Below the pieces are notes generated by a model. It was given only the letters and a program-made list of their open reading frames with translations, was not told the DNA's origin and did no database searches. A program made the translations under genes and the position numbers. Source: Paratinospora sagittata (lineage: Eukaryota; Streptophyta; Magnoliopsida; Ranunculales; Menispermaceae). From it: DNA of 64,000 nucleotides. The stretch lies in the NCBI GenBank assembly GCA_035771175.1, contig CM069595.1, forward strand, positions 1,093,122-1,157,121, read 5' to 3'. The stretch's first letter is position 1. The number at the start of each line of letters is the position of its first letter. Positions 22,987-35,500 of this stretch are shown here, in pieces.

Positions 22987-25900
22987 CGCCGTCGCCGTCG
23001 TTCCTCCACCGCCGACAATTCCGCCGCCTCCGCCGTCGCCGTCGCCGCCGCGTTCAGGCGCACGTTAGCATCCGTTGTCTGTTCTCCCCCACCCACCCCC
23101 TCCCTCCCTCGCAGAGCCCGTGATGACCGGAAAACGGTGCCTGCGACCGGAGATTTTGGAAGATTAACAAAAAGAGACAAGAGGATTGTTGCTGTTAAAG
23201 AGGGTGGGTCGCCGGAGATTTACACTGGAAGAAGTTATAAACGCGACGAGGGAGAGTCTGTGAATGCGAATTTCTATCGTGCGCATGGGGGTATCGTTAA
23301 CCCTGAGGCGCAAGGGAAGAAGAGATCCGAATTCGATAGTCCTTGGTGTTCGCCTTTTTGTCCACGTCAAGCACTCCGTCGTCTCGTCCTCCTCTCTCGC
23401 ATGTGACTCTAGATTTGGCCGACGCCCCCTCGTCCGCATCATTTGCATAAATGAATTTGTTACTTATTCGCTTTATAAAATCTTCAAAATGACAAAATCA
23501 TGGAAATAGCATTATTATTTTAAGTAAGTTTCTTTTTTTAATCATATTTCTTCATGTTATTTTTACCATGTTGAGTTTTATATTATATACTCTATCTCAC
23601 ATTCTATATTTAATTATAAAGTTTTTTTTTTTTGGAAAATAATATCTTATCGAGAAAAATAACAATAAAAAATTGTTTAAAAAATAAAAGAGTTTATCTT
23701 GGTCATTAGTTTACTCAAGCTATCATCAAAATTTCTTTCAATTGCATAAACTCTGTCAGATAAAAATCAGTTCTTTTTAAAGAAAAATGGACATGTCAAG
23801 GGTTAATTTTGTACCCGAGCCAGATCATCAGAGCCAGATCATAAGAGCAACTCGAACTCCAGTCGTTGTTAGAGCTATACATATAAATCAATTTATTAAT
23901 TAAAAGTTCACAGAACTAAAAATAAAAATAAATCTTTCTTACAGTCAATTCGAAGTAGGAAAAGTGAAAAGAAAGAAATTAAGGGGTGATTTGACTGGGT
24001 AGAGATTAATTTGTTTGGGGTCCTGTCGTAGGTGAAACGGGAGAAGATCATCTTCCCCCATGTTGACCTTACAGTTATAGTATTGGGTGGTGTTCTTGGG
24101 TGGTGGCCGATGTTTCTCCTTGTAGTCGTGCCTTGGGATGCTACTGAAGCACGCGGTAAGCCAATTAGGGGCTCACGTCGCCGTGGCAACGACGCTAAGA
24201 GGAATTTTCGCTGCAGCCTCTCTTCGTCAATGCTGCATATCTATTAATTCTTGGTCCAATGAATTCCCCCTTACAGCATGAAAAGTACATAATGGGCACA
24301 CACATATAAAACAATGCTCATTGTGTGATGTGAATCGTCATGAATAGCCTCTCCTTCGTAAGGCGGGAGGTTCGACTCTACCGATGAGAATAAAATATAA
24401 TATAATTGTTGATTATAGATCTTAGTTGCAGATTTTAGTCATTGTTGTCCAAATTTATCCTCATCATTTTCTAGGTGGACTTCGAGTTGTTGTGTCTTCG
24501 AATTAGTTGCACTTGTGCTTGATAAAAAAAAATAATCATGAATCAGACTTTAGCATGTAACATGAGACAATTCAACAATACGTAATGGGCATAATGTCCA
24601 AATATAAGTGTCCATTCATGTTTTTCAATCAATGCTCATATATGTAAGATCCATGTCTTGTTTGTAAGCTAACCCCATTAATTAGTTGTTTATGGGCTAT
24701 TGTGTCCTTGTGGATGTGGTTGGCAGGGCATTGACCTCCTTGTCTTTGTGGAATTAGTTGTGAGTTACATATTTTAATATGGCCTTCATAGCTCACCATA
24801 CTCAAAAATTGTATTTGAATTCCAAACAAAACGAAACCCAATTTCACTAAAATATAAGAGGGTTTTTCACTCCAAACCGTGAAACTCGTTCTTTAATAGC
24901 TAAAAAAATATTCCACAAAAACATTTCATAATTGGTTGGAACACATTCCTCTTTTGTTCATTGAGGAAATTTTAATTTCGTTTAGAATATGAGGCTTTTC
25001 CTAAAGGCATATTTCGGATGAAAAATCAATCAATGCGATTAAAAGAGATGAAATATTATCAATGCACAAAAGGTAATATCATATGTCACAAAAAAAAAAA
25101 ATGTGTAATTAAGATAGACATAAAATTACACAATTCCCTCGTGACTTTATAGTGTTTGACTACATGATGTAGAATTGAGAAATGCTAAAAATGACCTAAA
25201 ATATATATTAAAAAATATTCACACCTTTATGGGGGCAATACATCACACTACCACATCATATAAAAAATAATAATTAAATAACAAAATATCAACTGTTTAT
25301 AATACACCACATCAGCATGGGTACAATTTTGATTATTATTTTTCAATTGTAAACGCATTTTTATGTTGAATTTTAACTAAATTATATTCTATGTGTTAAT
25401 TATAGTATGATCTAAACTAATATAGCATCAATCACATGTATCATTGAGGATTGCAATGTTAAATCTATAGTGTAAAATGAGTAGTACATTCTTATCCTTC
25501 ACAAGGAAGGTTTGCTTCTTACTTGCAAAGAGAAAGATAACCATGTCAAACTTTTTTAAGTTGATAGTAGGAGACCTTGTTTTCAGAAAGTGACTACAAA
25601 AGCATGGAGTGACCACTAAGATCTCATTATAATTATAGTATTGCTTCTCAACTTTGCTTTATGCAAAAATAAAGAAAATAATTGAATAAGGTTTCCATGC
25701 TAAAGATGTCACAGATTCCATCTTTTTTTGTATGACAAGACTTAAAAGGTGCACCTAATTATATCACTCATTTTTGTAATTAAAATTTATATAGATTGTA
25801 CCTCTTTAAAAAAAAAATGGACTTGATTCCTACCTTGTAGGGTTTCCAAAGATATAGCTAATTTTTGTATCAACTCGGTATACATAGTAACCTTATTTTT

Positions 25901-27295
25901 CATAATATACATTTTTGATAAGAATGGAATTGTTTTACACTTAGATTTGATATAGAAACATATATCATTGTAACACACATACTTCCTTTTTTAACAATGT
26001 TTACCATTAATTGTAAATTAATGTTACATCAGCTTTATGATTTAAATTCATTTAAATAATATAATTTTTAATAAAGAAAAATTAGATGTAAAGGCTATCG
26101 ACATCAGATTTATAGTAATTGGTGTAAAATTTTTAATGCCTTTAACATCTGAAACAAATTTGATTTCCAAAATAATGATTATCTATCAAATTGTTAATAC
26201 TATTGTTAATTAAATTAAATAATTCTCAATGAATATTTAAACCAAAGTGCATGTTATGTAAAGTAAGTAGAGACAAGCAATTAACTCCGCAACAAAAGAG
26301 GTAGGAATCAGATGACAATATAAATTTGTAGTGATTATCCTTTGGTCTTTTATATATTCAAGGCCTGCTTACTTGTCCAATTGGGTGCATTTGTGAAACT
26401 CCGTGGACCCATGCTATGATCATCTTCCTTTATTATATAGTTTGACAAATAAATAATTTGATCACTCTTTTCAAACCTTCCAAGTGGCCACATCACTTTC
26501 CATATCCATCCTTATTACATTACAAGTCTATATATGCATAAATATTGTCAAATCCTCCTATTTAGAAGCTAGAAAATAAATATTTGCATTATTAATTAAG
26601 AGGATCTTTTTACTTCCATATAAATTAGGTAGCAGTTGATCCCTTAACGATTTTTTTTTATTTTTTTTGGTTTCGAATAAGACCAAGAGCTCCTTAAAAA
26701 AATAGATCAATACATCAAAGATCCAAGAGTCAATCAGGCGTAACAATCAAAGGCATAATTATAGCTAGTTTTGTTGGGACTATATGATAGAAAAAATATT
26801 GGAAGAAAACAACAAAATCATGACAAAAAATTACGGTGATGTAACTGTAATTATGAATACGATCAAATTCATTTAATATTGGAAACATTTATGTTAAGGC
26901 CAATTTTGGTACGTTCTACACGTCATAAGATATTGTCTCTATTGGTCGGTTCCTAAATTGGGTTATCGAAACTGTGGGCGCCCACATAGAATATGCCATA
27001 AAAGTAAATTTATTGAGGTTTTATTTTTTTTTTAGAAAAATATTTCTTGTTAATGTGAGAGGGTGATGTTTTTTTATGTGTCTTGACTAAAATCAATACA
27101 TAATAGATGTGAAACTAATATGTAGTGTTGAACCTATTGAAAATGCAAATAAAAATTACATCCCACAAAATTTCAAGTAATTGTAGATACAAGTCACTTG
27201 ACTTTGGTTAAACTAACAAATTCTTAAATTTTAAAATTATGTCAATGAATTTAATTTCATCGTGTTTTAGTAATTGACAAAAACGTGAAGAGTTA
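22987..27295. other. Long gene-poor region
   Basis: The first 400 bases are GC-richer and hold the NYN gene promoter and leader; open frames there are shadows of GC-rich DNA. Around 24000-24240 another GC-richer patch appears without a recognisable protein. A tRNA-like B-box (ggttcgactct near 24371) with an A-rich run about 150 bases later hints at a SINE, but no A-box is visible. From 25000 to 27290 the DNA is AT-rich and featureless to my eye. Confidence 0.4.
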
Positions 27296-27689
27296 GGGTC
27301 TGTTTGGTGTACGGAATAAGATATAATTATTTTTATGAGATTGAATTGAATTAGATAAAATATGATAGAATAAGATTATAAATAGAGTAATTATGTGTTT
27401 TGTGGTATGTTTAAGATTGAAATAAAAAAGTAATTAAATATTTTTTTATAACTTAATTTTTTAAAAAATTAATTAAGCCTATTAAAAAAAAAGAAAAACA
27501 CACGTTTGAGATTTTTTATTTTTATTTTTTAAAAAGAAGAAAGATGCATGAGGAAGAAGAAGAAGAAGAAAGACCATGAAAAAATAAGAAAAAAAAGGAG
27601 GGGAGGGAGGGATAAAATGATGAGGCGAAATTACATTTCACCACTAAACATAAGATTGAGACTATATTTAGTCTAATCCCCAAACGTAC
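27296..27689. mobile_element. Tourist-like (PIF/Harbinger-type) MITE, array copy A
   Basis: The element starts gggtctgtttggtg directly after TTA (27293-27295) and ends ccaaacgtac directly before TTA (27690-27692). This matches a 3-bp TTA target duplication. The interior has the family layout: AT-rich start, GAA-repeat tract, then 'gataaaatgatgaggcgaaatt'-type sequence and a loop to an inverted end. Confidence 0.7.
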
Positions 27690-27692
27690 TTA

Positions 27693-28104
27693 GGGTCTGT
27701 TTGGTGTGCGTGATAAAATATGATTATTTTTATAGGATTGAATTGGACTGAATAAAATATGATAAAATAAGATAGAATAAGATTAAAAATAGAGCAATTT
27801 GGTGATATGTTTGAGATTAATATCTTTTTCTTTTCTTTTTTTCAAATTACAATAAACCTTAAAATAAAAAAGAAGAAGAAGAAGAAGAATAAAGTTGAAG
27901 AAGAAGAAAGAGTAGGAAGAAGAAGAGGAAAAAAGAAGAAGAAAAAAAAAGATGGTGGGAAAAACAATCCCACCAAAAATTCGGTTGGAAGGGGATAAAT
28001 TGATGAGGTGAGATTATTTTTATCTCATCTCATCTTACCTCAAAACATGAGATTAAGACTAAAAATAGTTTAATCTCATCCAATCCTCCTTACCAAACAG
28101 TCTC
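27693..28104. mobile_element. Tourist-like MITE, array copy B
   Basis: It begins gggtctgtttggtgtgcgtg right after the TTA that closes copy A. It ends accaaacagtctc, a near-perfect inverse of its start. It shares the GAA tract and the gatgaggtgagatt block with copies A and C. The GAA tract creates a meaningless Lys/Glu/Arg-rich reading frame. Confidence 0.7.
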
Positions 28105-28557
28105 TTGGTGCGCAGAATAGGATATGACTAATTTTATGGGATTGGATTAAAATGAATTAGATTGGACTAAAAATAGTATATTATGTGTTTGGCGAAACAC
28201 ACGAGATTAAGATAAAAAATTAATTAAATATTTTTTTAAAATTACATTAGACAAAAAAAATGTTGATTTTGCATTCGAAAACCAGCTAATCGCAAAATCG
28301 ACTAATAATTTTTTATGTTTTTTTATTTTTTAAAGAAGAAATATCAGGAAAAAGAAGAAGAAGAAGACGACGACACGAGAAGAAAAAAAAAAGGGGGCGG
28401 ATAAACAATCCCATCATTTTTGGTGGGATTGATTTATCTCGCTAGAACGGGATACATTGGTGAGGTGAGATAATTTTAATCTCATCTCACCTCACCACCA
28501 AACACAGGATAAGACTAATTTTTAAGCCTATCCTATTTAATGTTGGCTGTCAAATAA
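28105..28557. mobile_element. Tourist-like MITE, array copy C (left end truncated)
   Basis: It starts with ttggtgcgcagaataggata, lacking the first bases of the terminus where it abuts copy B. It contains the same order of blocks: GAA/GAC tract, then tggtgaggtgagataatttt. It ends in a degraded terminus around gctgtcaaataacc. It also holds the gattttgc...gcaaaatc inverted motif seen in the MITE at 37574. Confidence 0.6.
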
Positions 28558-29514
28558 CCTTTTAAAGTATAGATTTAAGTTGTACATCATCATTAAACAC
28601 AATAATTCAAGACAATTTAATGATATTTAAATGTCCATTTTTCAAACCTGAATATTTACAATTTTTAGCTACTTAATTTGAAATTTTCGACGTGGAGTCA
28701 AACATCCACATGGGTCGTTAGATGAACGCCACGTATACAGAGACAGCGAATTCCACCATCTCGCCTAAATAAATGCCAATCATTTTCTTCCCGAAATAAC
28801 CAATCATTCTTTTCAATATCCCGGTTTTTTTTTCCATACCTAACGGCTCTCCAAACATATGATCTTGTCAGAAGTTATATTCCACGAGGCCACCCCTACG
28901 TACGGATGAGGGTCTGAGCCCTTTCAAATTAATACTTTTTATGACATGTAAGTATAACGGTCGCTGGATAAGTAAGTTATGCTTACGTGGCGAGGACCTG
29001 AAGCAGTTTGAAATTGATAAAATGCAGAGATCGTATCGTGAGCGTGAGTTTTTGAACCGTTGTGATTTCGTCCTTGGCGAACACCTCATTCGGGACACTC
29101 ACCCGCACGTACGCTCGACTGTTTTGAATTGTTTCTCATTTCAAAAAATATATATTCAGACAGCTAGTATTGCAAAACAATGTTCCCAAACTATCCCTTT
29201 TCCCTTTTTGTCCACTTCTTTTCACAGACTGTCTTGCCGTTTCTTTCTTTGATGTCACAATTGCCCTAAAAACATGAAATGTTCTTCTCATCTAAAGAGC
29301 CACAGGATCTAACGATTTCTTAAATTTATTATTATTTTTTTTTCAATTTTATTTCCTTTTTGGATCAATTTCTAGGGTTAATTTTGATTTTGGTGAAGTT
29401 TGTTTGGGGTTCAATTTCAATTGAAGTTTGAAGTTTGGAATAATAGTTCTTGTTTTTCTGTTAAATGGTGGTGTGATCATCAATTGCCGGGGTTTGGAAT
29501 AAGTTCCGGCTGTA
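28558..29514. other. Upstream region and leader of the SNARE gene
   Basis: No other gene is supported. Bases from about 29200 are pyrimidine-rich and lead into the start codon at 29515, as expected of a promoter and 5' UTR. Short ORFs at 28868-29252 lack family features. Confidence 0.4.
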
Positions 29515-32500
29515 ATGGCGAACGAGATACAGATGAGTCCAGAGCTGGAGCAGATCGATGGAGAAATTCACGACAATTTCCGATATCTATCGTAAGATTT
29601 TCTGTTCAAGTTTCAAATTTCTTAATCTTTACATTTCCTGATTGAAGGCTTTGTTTGAGGACATTTGGATTGCCTTAGTTTTCTATTAGTCGTCTGCAAT
29701 GAAATCCCGCAAATTTATTTGATTTTGGGAATGTTTATGTATTTTGCTAATAATACTTTTTACAATGTATGTTGCTTGGACATCTGGTGTCGTTTGTTCT
29801 ACTCTCGGTGGAAAATGGGGCCTCCTCATGACATTGAAAATTATGTGATAAATGTTTGCTAACTTGGATTTTCATTGCCATCAACATCTTGTTTTCCGTT
29901 CTAGGGCTATGTAATGATGCTATTATACAACTGGAAGTACTAGAATTCTCACGTTGACTCATGATCCAGGGTTCCTTCAACATGATTGCCTTTTTCTTGC
30001 AGTGTTCCCATTCATAATCCAACGCAGTTTCTTGTTGAGGTGCAGAGCTGCCCTGTCAGCATTCTTGCTGGGAGCTGCAATATTTAACTCAATTCAATTT
30101 TAAAATCTCTAAAAGCTGAAAGTATTGAATCAGGCGGAAAAGTTGCTGTCACCCAGCTACCGATTTTCAAGAATTTTTTCGGTATTAGAAGTTAGGAAGT
30201 AGTAAAAATATCATTAGAAAAGAGGAGCTGGTTAAGTATAATAACCTAGAGATATCCCAAAGTGAATATTTTTTTCGGTTTAATCACCCATAAGGAAGGG
30301 AGATTTTGATATTATTGTGATAGATTGAATTTTTTTTGAGATTATCATAAAACCCGCTATGCTCTATTGGGTGGAATTATGGGTAATTTAGAAACAATAC
30401 TTGTAAAGAATGAGTGTGGTTAGGACAAGGGTGTTGATAGGGTATAAAAAGAACTTGCAATGATAGAATAAAAAATGAAGTCCTTTGCATTAGATTAGAA
30501 GCAGCATCAATTACTGAAAAATGAAAAAAAAAGGCTTCTGTCATGGTTCTGCCTTAACTATAGTATGAGAAATGAGATTACAAATTGAAGGTTCTATAAG
30601 CATGGAATGGTTTTTCTCCAACCTTCTCTGTATTTGCACCAATTTTTTTAATCTTTAAATTATCAGATTTTGAATTTAATGTAAGAGAAGAAATACCAAA
30701 AATTAATCAAAATATGTTATGTTGCCAAAAATAATAAATTTTTTTTAAACTTTTTTTTAATGGTAATGATGCATACAATTGCAAAGACATTGTGTTGGCC
30801 ATTGTGTGATAATAAAAGCATGTACCTCTTTCCATTTTTCAGAACTGGCTTCCAGAAGTTGGATAAAATTAAAGATCCCAACAGGCAAAGCAAACAATTG
30901 GAGGATCTCACTGGGAAGATGAGAGAGTGTAAACGGTATGTCACATTAAATTACATAAGCCTGAGCGTGTAAATTTCCTCATATTTAGGCATTAGTTGCT
31001 ATTTGGCGAGTAAATCAAGTTGGTTGAAGGAGTGTGAACTTCATTCGTTCTCTGCTAGACACCAGTTGTGGATGGTGTTCTTGTGGTAGTCCATTTCGAG
31101 GAGTTCATATCTTTAATCTGTTGCTAATATTTATTACAGTCTGATCAAAGAGTTTGATCGTGAGGTGAAAGATCAAGAAAGTGGAAATCCTCCTGAGGTC
31201 AATAAGCAACTAAATGACCGGAAGCAATCTCTGGTTGGTGGCCTGGAATATTTTTGCTCGTACTGGTCCTTGTTCTGATATAATGTTCTCTGTGACTGAC
31301 ATTTTAAACTGCCCTGCTGCAGATCAAGGAGCTGAATTCATATGTGGCTTTGAGAAAAAAGTAAGTTAGTTCCTTTCATGATATCATTTGAGAATTCATG
31401 GGGTCTTGTGTGCTGTGCAGATTTTCTTAATAAAAATTGGGCTACTGCTGATGCAAAAGTATTCCAGAATTTGAACATTGGAATATTTATTTTGTATGCC
31501 CATCAGCATTAAATATGAGATTGCATGAGCTTTGGGGTTTTAAATGTGTTAGACACAGCAGATGACAGCTATTAGGCTACTAACTATGAACTAGAGCTTT
31601 TGACTTAGTTTGTCAATTGGAATTATTGCTTCTCATTTTGTTAACTTGGTTTCAGTTATCACTTGTGCATAGATTCATATCAAAGAATTTATGTTCTAAA
31701 CGAGGACGGAAGGTGTGCACACACCTCAAGGGACTAATCGAGTGTTCTAAGAGGCCCAGATACCCTTGAATAAATATGATGTTCTTTTTATGAGATTTTA
31801 ACACAAAAAGAGGTTCGAAGTCCAAAACATAAAATTGTAAGAACCTTTTATTTTTTTAACTTAGTTCTTCATTTAGTTTTGATTGCTGTTGGGGTACATC
31901 TTAGGCTACAACTAAGGCCCTCTTTGGTTTAGAATTCCAAAAGTGTTTTCAGTTTTTGAAAACAACAGATGTTGTTTCCTTTGTTTCCTAAAATAAAACT
32001 CAAAAAGTTGTTTTCCAATTTTGTAGGTTGAAAAACTGTTTTGAGTTCCAAACCAAGCAGGCCCTAAGACTTTAAGTTCCTATTTGCTGTGTAGTTTTAT
32101 TAGCTTGGATAGACACTATTAGACCATGCCTTCTTTTTTTTTTTCCAATGTGAAAATACTTACGTATTTCTATAAATAGCAAAATAATAAATTTAAGAAG
32201 GTTTGAAAATTTAAAATGCCAATTCAGTATCATCTCTAAGTAACTGAGTGAAATGATAGATTTAAGAGAAATGTTGTTCAGTATATTTTACCAAGTATCT
32301 GACACTGAAATTGTATAGCCTTTCTTCAAGGCTACTTTTGACCCATCAAAGTTAGGTTGTTGAGCACTATTCTTCTCATAGACAGAGGCAATCTCCTTTT
32401 TATAAATCAAAGCAAATCAGATCTTATGAATTCATATGGTGGTTCATCTTTGGCTTTTACATACTTTCTCCATGTATTATATTCAGCTTGTATTAAGGAA

Positions 32501-35500
32501 AATCCAAATGGGTAATTCTAAATGTACCCACCAAAAACACCATCTATGCCCACTTGTTATTGATGGGGTCCACCTCATCAACTCATTAAATAAAAAACAA
32601 ATAAAACTCATGCATGGGCGGCTATTGAAGATGCATGAACGTCAACTTTCACGTGGGTTGCATGGGGCGGCTGGAAATTTTTTTTTGCGTGAGAATGCAC
32701 GTGATTCACGTGGGAAGCTCCAAGGCAATTACGAAATTGCCCCTGTTTTAGCTCTATAAATAGAGCCTTAACTTCAACTTGAAAATTCATTCGATAGATC
32801 CGAGAGAGATCTAATTCTAGAGATCTAGAGAGCCTCAAAGAGAGTTTCTTTGAGAAGAAAAAGTGTGAGCCAATTTGTGAAGTGTTATCCACAAATTGAA
32901 GATACATAGGTATTGTGTATTTGTGAGAGAGAGATCCACCGAAAGGTGACGTTTGTAATCCCATTTATTATAGTGGAAGTTTCTTTAAGCGGCCTACGGG
33001 TCCCGTGGTTTTTACCTCATCTTTTAGAGGGTTTTCCACGCTAAAATCTTTGGTGTTATCTTTGTTGTATTTTTAGTTTGGGAAATTGTCCTGGGATTGT
33101 AGAATTTATTTCTTTACATCCATCATTTTTCCCAACAGTTATGTATTATTGTTTAGAAATTAGAATGTGGGTACAAAAAGTGTTTTTGGTGGGTACATTT
33201 AGAATCTATGTTACTCGGACTCTTTACTTTAGCCTAACGTACCCGTGTCTGATACTTCATAATACGACATGGGTATGGGATATGTGTCCGACACTTCAGA
33301 TTTTAGAATATTACTATGTAGATTCTCCAATAGAAAGAAGAGAAAGCATAAAAGAAGGTACTGACTAATAGGTGAAATTCACTGAAGTAGGAGAACAAAA
33401 CGGACAATATATAAGTGAAAAGAAAAAAGAAAGAAAGAAAAGAAGGCAAGAACAACATATAATATAGCCGAGTCCCCATATCCCAGAATTTGAAAATGAA
33501 CAAGTCGGACCTCTAGATGTGTACCCATATCTGACACCCATACCCGAGTCCAGGTAACATAGTTTAAAATTACTCTAAATAATTTTATATATTTCTTTAA
33601 AAGTGCTTTAATTTTGACTTTTTGTCCTAAAAAGTGACTTTGTGATTGAAAAGTTGAACTTTTTGTCTTTTTGATGTATAAAAATATTAAGATAATTAAT
33701 ATTTTTATTGAACAGTTCCCTATTGATGTGTTAGACTTTATTAATGTTTACCTTTGTGAGAACTTATATCTAATTGTCTTCCCTATTTTCTATATAAAGA
33801 AATGAGTGAATACATTATGTGGTCACATCTGAAATTCAGCATCATATGCCAGCTTGAGCATGCTTGTAATCCTACATTATGACTACTTTTGACTGTTTCC
33901 TAGGGTTCTGTTTCTATGCAATTTTTTTTAAAAGCAGTCTCATTTTATCTAAGTCAATTCCAATTCAAATCTTATGGTCATTGGATTGTTTTTCACCATG
34001 TTCCATATTTAGTTTGTCTTAAACTACACGCTAATTCAGTTTTTCATGAAATGCTGCTTTTGATTTCTCTTTCCTAAAAAGTGACTAATGGTCTTGTAGT
34101 TATATGAGTACACTTGGTAATAAAAGAGTTGAACTCTTTGATATGGGAGCTGGAGGTAGTGATCCTACAGCCGAAGACAATGTTCAAATGGCATCAGGTG
34201 CGATTAGATCTCCGTCTCTTTTAATTCATGAAAAGAAATATAAGTAAATATAGCCGTCTCAAAACCTAATCTTCAACTGTAGAGGGCATCTTATGATGGA
34301 TGATGATATTAAGTAATTATGCTAATATCTTTCCATTTATTATCCCCTAGGTTCTACAGTAATGGAATATCGCATATTTCTGTGAAGTTTGTATAAGTTA
34401 TCATTCTTGTGGAACTCCAGAAGGATTCCATTATATACATCTCTATGAGTTTGGAAATTTATATGTATTTGATAGTTTTTGACCAGTATCATGCTCTCCC
34501 TCGCGCCCCCACAAAAAAATAAAAGGGCAAAGAAAACCAAGAGAAAGAAGCTTTGAGGACCTATTTGTATTTTGTATGTACAAATCTCTTTTGCTGATGA
34601 ATAAGTATATTGTCATGGAACTTTCTTTGACAAAATGTGAGTTTGTTAGAAAACTGCCAAATTTGGCTTTAAGCTTAATTGGCATATACATGCATATAGA
34701 TAGATGTTTTTTTTTTCCCTATAAATTCCAAAGATTTTTTCTTCTCCCTCTTCTCCTTTCTGAATACCACAATTTTAGGAATTTGATTCAAATTTAAGAA
34801 TCTAGTGATTCATGCCTTCATGGTTCAATACATAGGAAATAGATGTGAATCCTTACTTAGAATCCAAAATGATTATGTAGCCAACCTCCAATTTAATCAA
34901 GTTATTTCTACATAAAAATAGGTTTTTCCATATTTTAGAACCTCTATTTGCCACTTATGATTCTTTGATTTAGATAGAAGTATTGGAATGAATTATGCTT
35001 TGGTGAGGATGGGTTTTCAACAAAAAAAGCATCTCCATAGATCGGTTTATTCTTATATTCATATCCTGGTAAGAGGTGGTTATCCAATTTCAGTCTTAAT
35101 TTAGATATACTTTGATTAGGCAACAGTTTTCAGAACATGATTCATTTTGTAAGAAGGATTTCCATGGTAAAGAGATTAATTGACAAGGATCATGACTATA
35201 TATTTTGCTAGGATATTTGGTTTATTGGAAGTAATTCAATTGTTTAATTTAGTATGATTTCAATTGTTTAGATTTATTAGGAATTTAGGATATTTTTCTT
35301 TTTGGTGCTTATGAATTTTACTTTGTGGATTGAAATAAGAGTTATTGGGTTGGGGACAGATTTAACTCTTGCCTCTTTCTTTCAAACTTTTGCCAAAATT
35401 TAGCCCATTTTGAAACTTTTGCCAAAATTACTAGTTACTTGTGATATTGAATAGTCATATTGGTCCGCGAACATTGTATACCAATTTAGAAGCCCTGCTA

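Noticed and set aside
22741..23406. Plus-strand ORF of 221 codons opposite the NYN first exon
   Set aside because: It is Arg/Ser-rich shadow coding of GC-rich DNA, overlaps the supported exon 22731-22986 on the other strand, and shows no domain.
24258..24530. Possible tRNA-derived SINE
   Set aside because: A B-box-like ggttcgactct and a later A-run are present, but no A-box or target duplication could be found.
27807..27998. Lys/Glu/Arg-rich ORF
   Set aside because: It is the GAA-repeat tract inside MITE copy B.
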